Source of the DNA: Alphaproteobacteria bacterium MarineAlpha10_Bin3 | GTDB taxonomy: Bacteria; Pseudomonadota; Alphaproteobacteria; UBA8366; GCA-2717185 | Direction: 5' to 3' | NCBI GenBank assembly: GCA_002937525.1 | Contig: PTKA01000088.1 | Location: forward strand, 1 to 6,431 | Length of the DNA: 6,431 nucleotides | Part shown: positions 6,067-6,431 of the stretch, one piece after another | Layout of the letters: every line of letters begins with the position of its first letter | How positions within the stretch are numbered: the first letter of the stretch is position 1 | Made by a program: the position numbers and the translations under genes | Notes under the pieces: generated by a model | What the model was told of the DNA's origin: nothing | What the model saw: the letters and a program-made list of their open reading frames with translations, nothing else | The model's database searches: none

Positions 6067-6431
6067 TGCCAAAAAACCCCCAAGGGGTCCCGCACGGGAA
6101 TTTTGGTGATCCCTTTGGGCTGGCGTTCGATGAATTGCCGGATAGCCTGCCGATCTTTCCGCTCCCAGGCGCAATGCTGTTGCCACACGGTCGCATGCCG
6201 CTCAATATCTTTGAGCCACGCTATCTGGGCATGGTGCTCGATAGCCTGAAACAGTCTCGCCTGATCGGCATGGTCCAGCCCCTAAAAATGCTGCCCGATC
6301 CGGTGCCAGAAGGGACGGAGCTTTTCCATATCGGCTGCGCCGGACGCATCACTGCTTTTGCTGAAAGTGACGATGGCCGAATTTTAATGACCCTCCAAGG
6401 CGTCTCCCGTTTTAAAATAGAAACTGAATTA
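6066..6431 (+). CDS. LON peptidase substrate-binding domain protein (partial, 3' end missing)
   Basis: The open frame starts at ATG 6066 and runs off the window after 122 codons. It carries the N-terminal LON substrate-binding domain: LPIFPLPGAMLLPHGRMPLNIFEPRYLGMV at residues 28-57 is the hallmark first beta region of the family. It is followed by IGMVQP at 67-72, ELFHIGCAGRI at 85-95 and the strand-turn-strand RILMTLQGVSRFKIETEL at 105-122. This looks like the small standalone LON-domain protein of about 220 residues common in proteobacteria rather than full Lon protease, because the sequence before the domain is short and the typical Lon start is absent; the missing 3' end prevents certainty. 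Role unclear; it is probably protein binding in quality control. The start overlaps the preceding stop as TAATG. Codons such as TTA, CTA and ATA are more frequent here than in emrA and emrB. Confidence 0.88.
   Translation, partial: MPKNPQGVPHGNFGDPFGLAFDELPDSLPIFPLPGAMLLPHGRMPLNIFEPRYLGMVLDSLKQSRLIGMVQPLKMLPDPVPEGTELFHIGCAGRITAFAESDDGRILMTLQGVSRFKIETEL

Noticed and set aside
4925..6205. 426-codon open frame on the minus strand across emrA, emrB and the LON gene start
   Set aside because: It is antisense to well-recognised proteins, rich in His/Arg/Gly/Asp from complementary GC-rich codons, has no recognisable domain, and crosses the junction at 6010-6020.

Overview
The window reads as a GC-rich proteobacterial fragment, most likely alphaproteobacterial. 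The evidence is dense GC-rich coding sequence, one-base TGATG/TAATG overlaps between genes, an Agrobacterium-type D-carbamoylase, and a LON-domain protein preceded by what looks like the tail of a thioredoxin/YbbN-like gene. Organism assignment is inference. No ribosomal RNA, tRNA, CRISPR array, transposase or phage gene was seen.

Left part (1-4017) is a hydantoin/dihydropyrimidine catabolism locus arranged as two convergent units. On the + strand, after a few codons of an unidentified upstream gene, come a dihydropyrimidinase/D-hydantoinase (69-1535) and an N-formylglutamate-amidohydrolase family protein (1535-2383), overlapping by one base. On the - strand, read from 4017 leftwards, come an N-carbamoyl-D-amino-acid hydrolase (4017-3076) and an Asp/Glu/hydantoin racemase (3071-2415), separated by 4 bases. 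Together they give the classic three-enzyme route: the racemase interconverts 5-substituted hydantoin enantiomers, the hydantoinase opens the ring to an N-carbamoyl amino acid, and the carbamoylase releases the D-amino acid, CO2 and ammonia. The amidohydrolase is an extra member whose substrate here is not known.

Middle (4018-4321) is a 304-base divergent spacer carrying inverted repeats, an imperfect direct repeat and a strong Shine-Dalgarno for the next gene, but no convincing protein gene or promoter.

Right part (4322-6431) holds an EmrA/HlyD-type membrane fusion protein and the first 143 or so codons of its EmrB-type MFS (DHA2) partner. The EmrB reading frame collapses in transmembrane helix 4 near 6010-6020. 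What follows is not EmrB in any frame. It reads as the last codons of a different gene (probably the thioredoxin/YbbN-like gene that commonly precedes LON-domain genes), joined by TAATG to a LON substrate-binding-domain protein that runs off the window end. This junction is the most notable point of the window: either a genuine deletion/rearrangement or an assembly chimera.

I did not find a convincing undescribed system. The gene families are known; the unusual points are the EmrB/YbbN-like junction, the amidohydrolase inside the hydantoin locus, and structured DNA in front of emrA.
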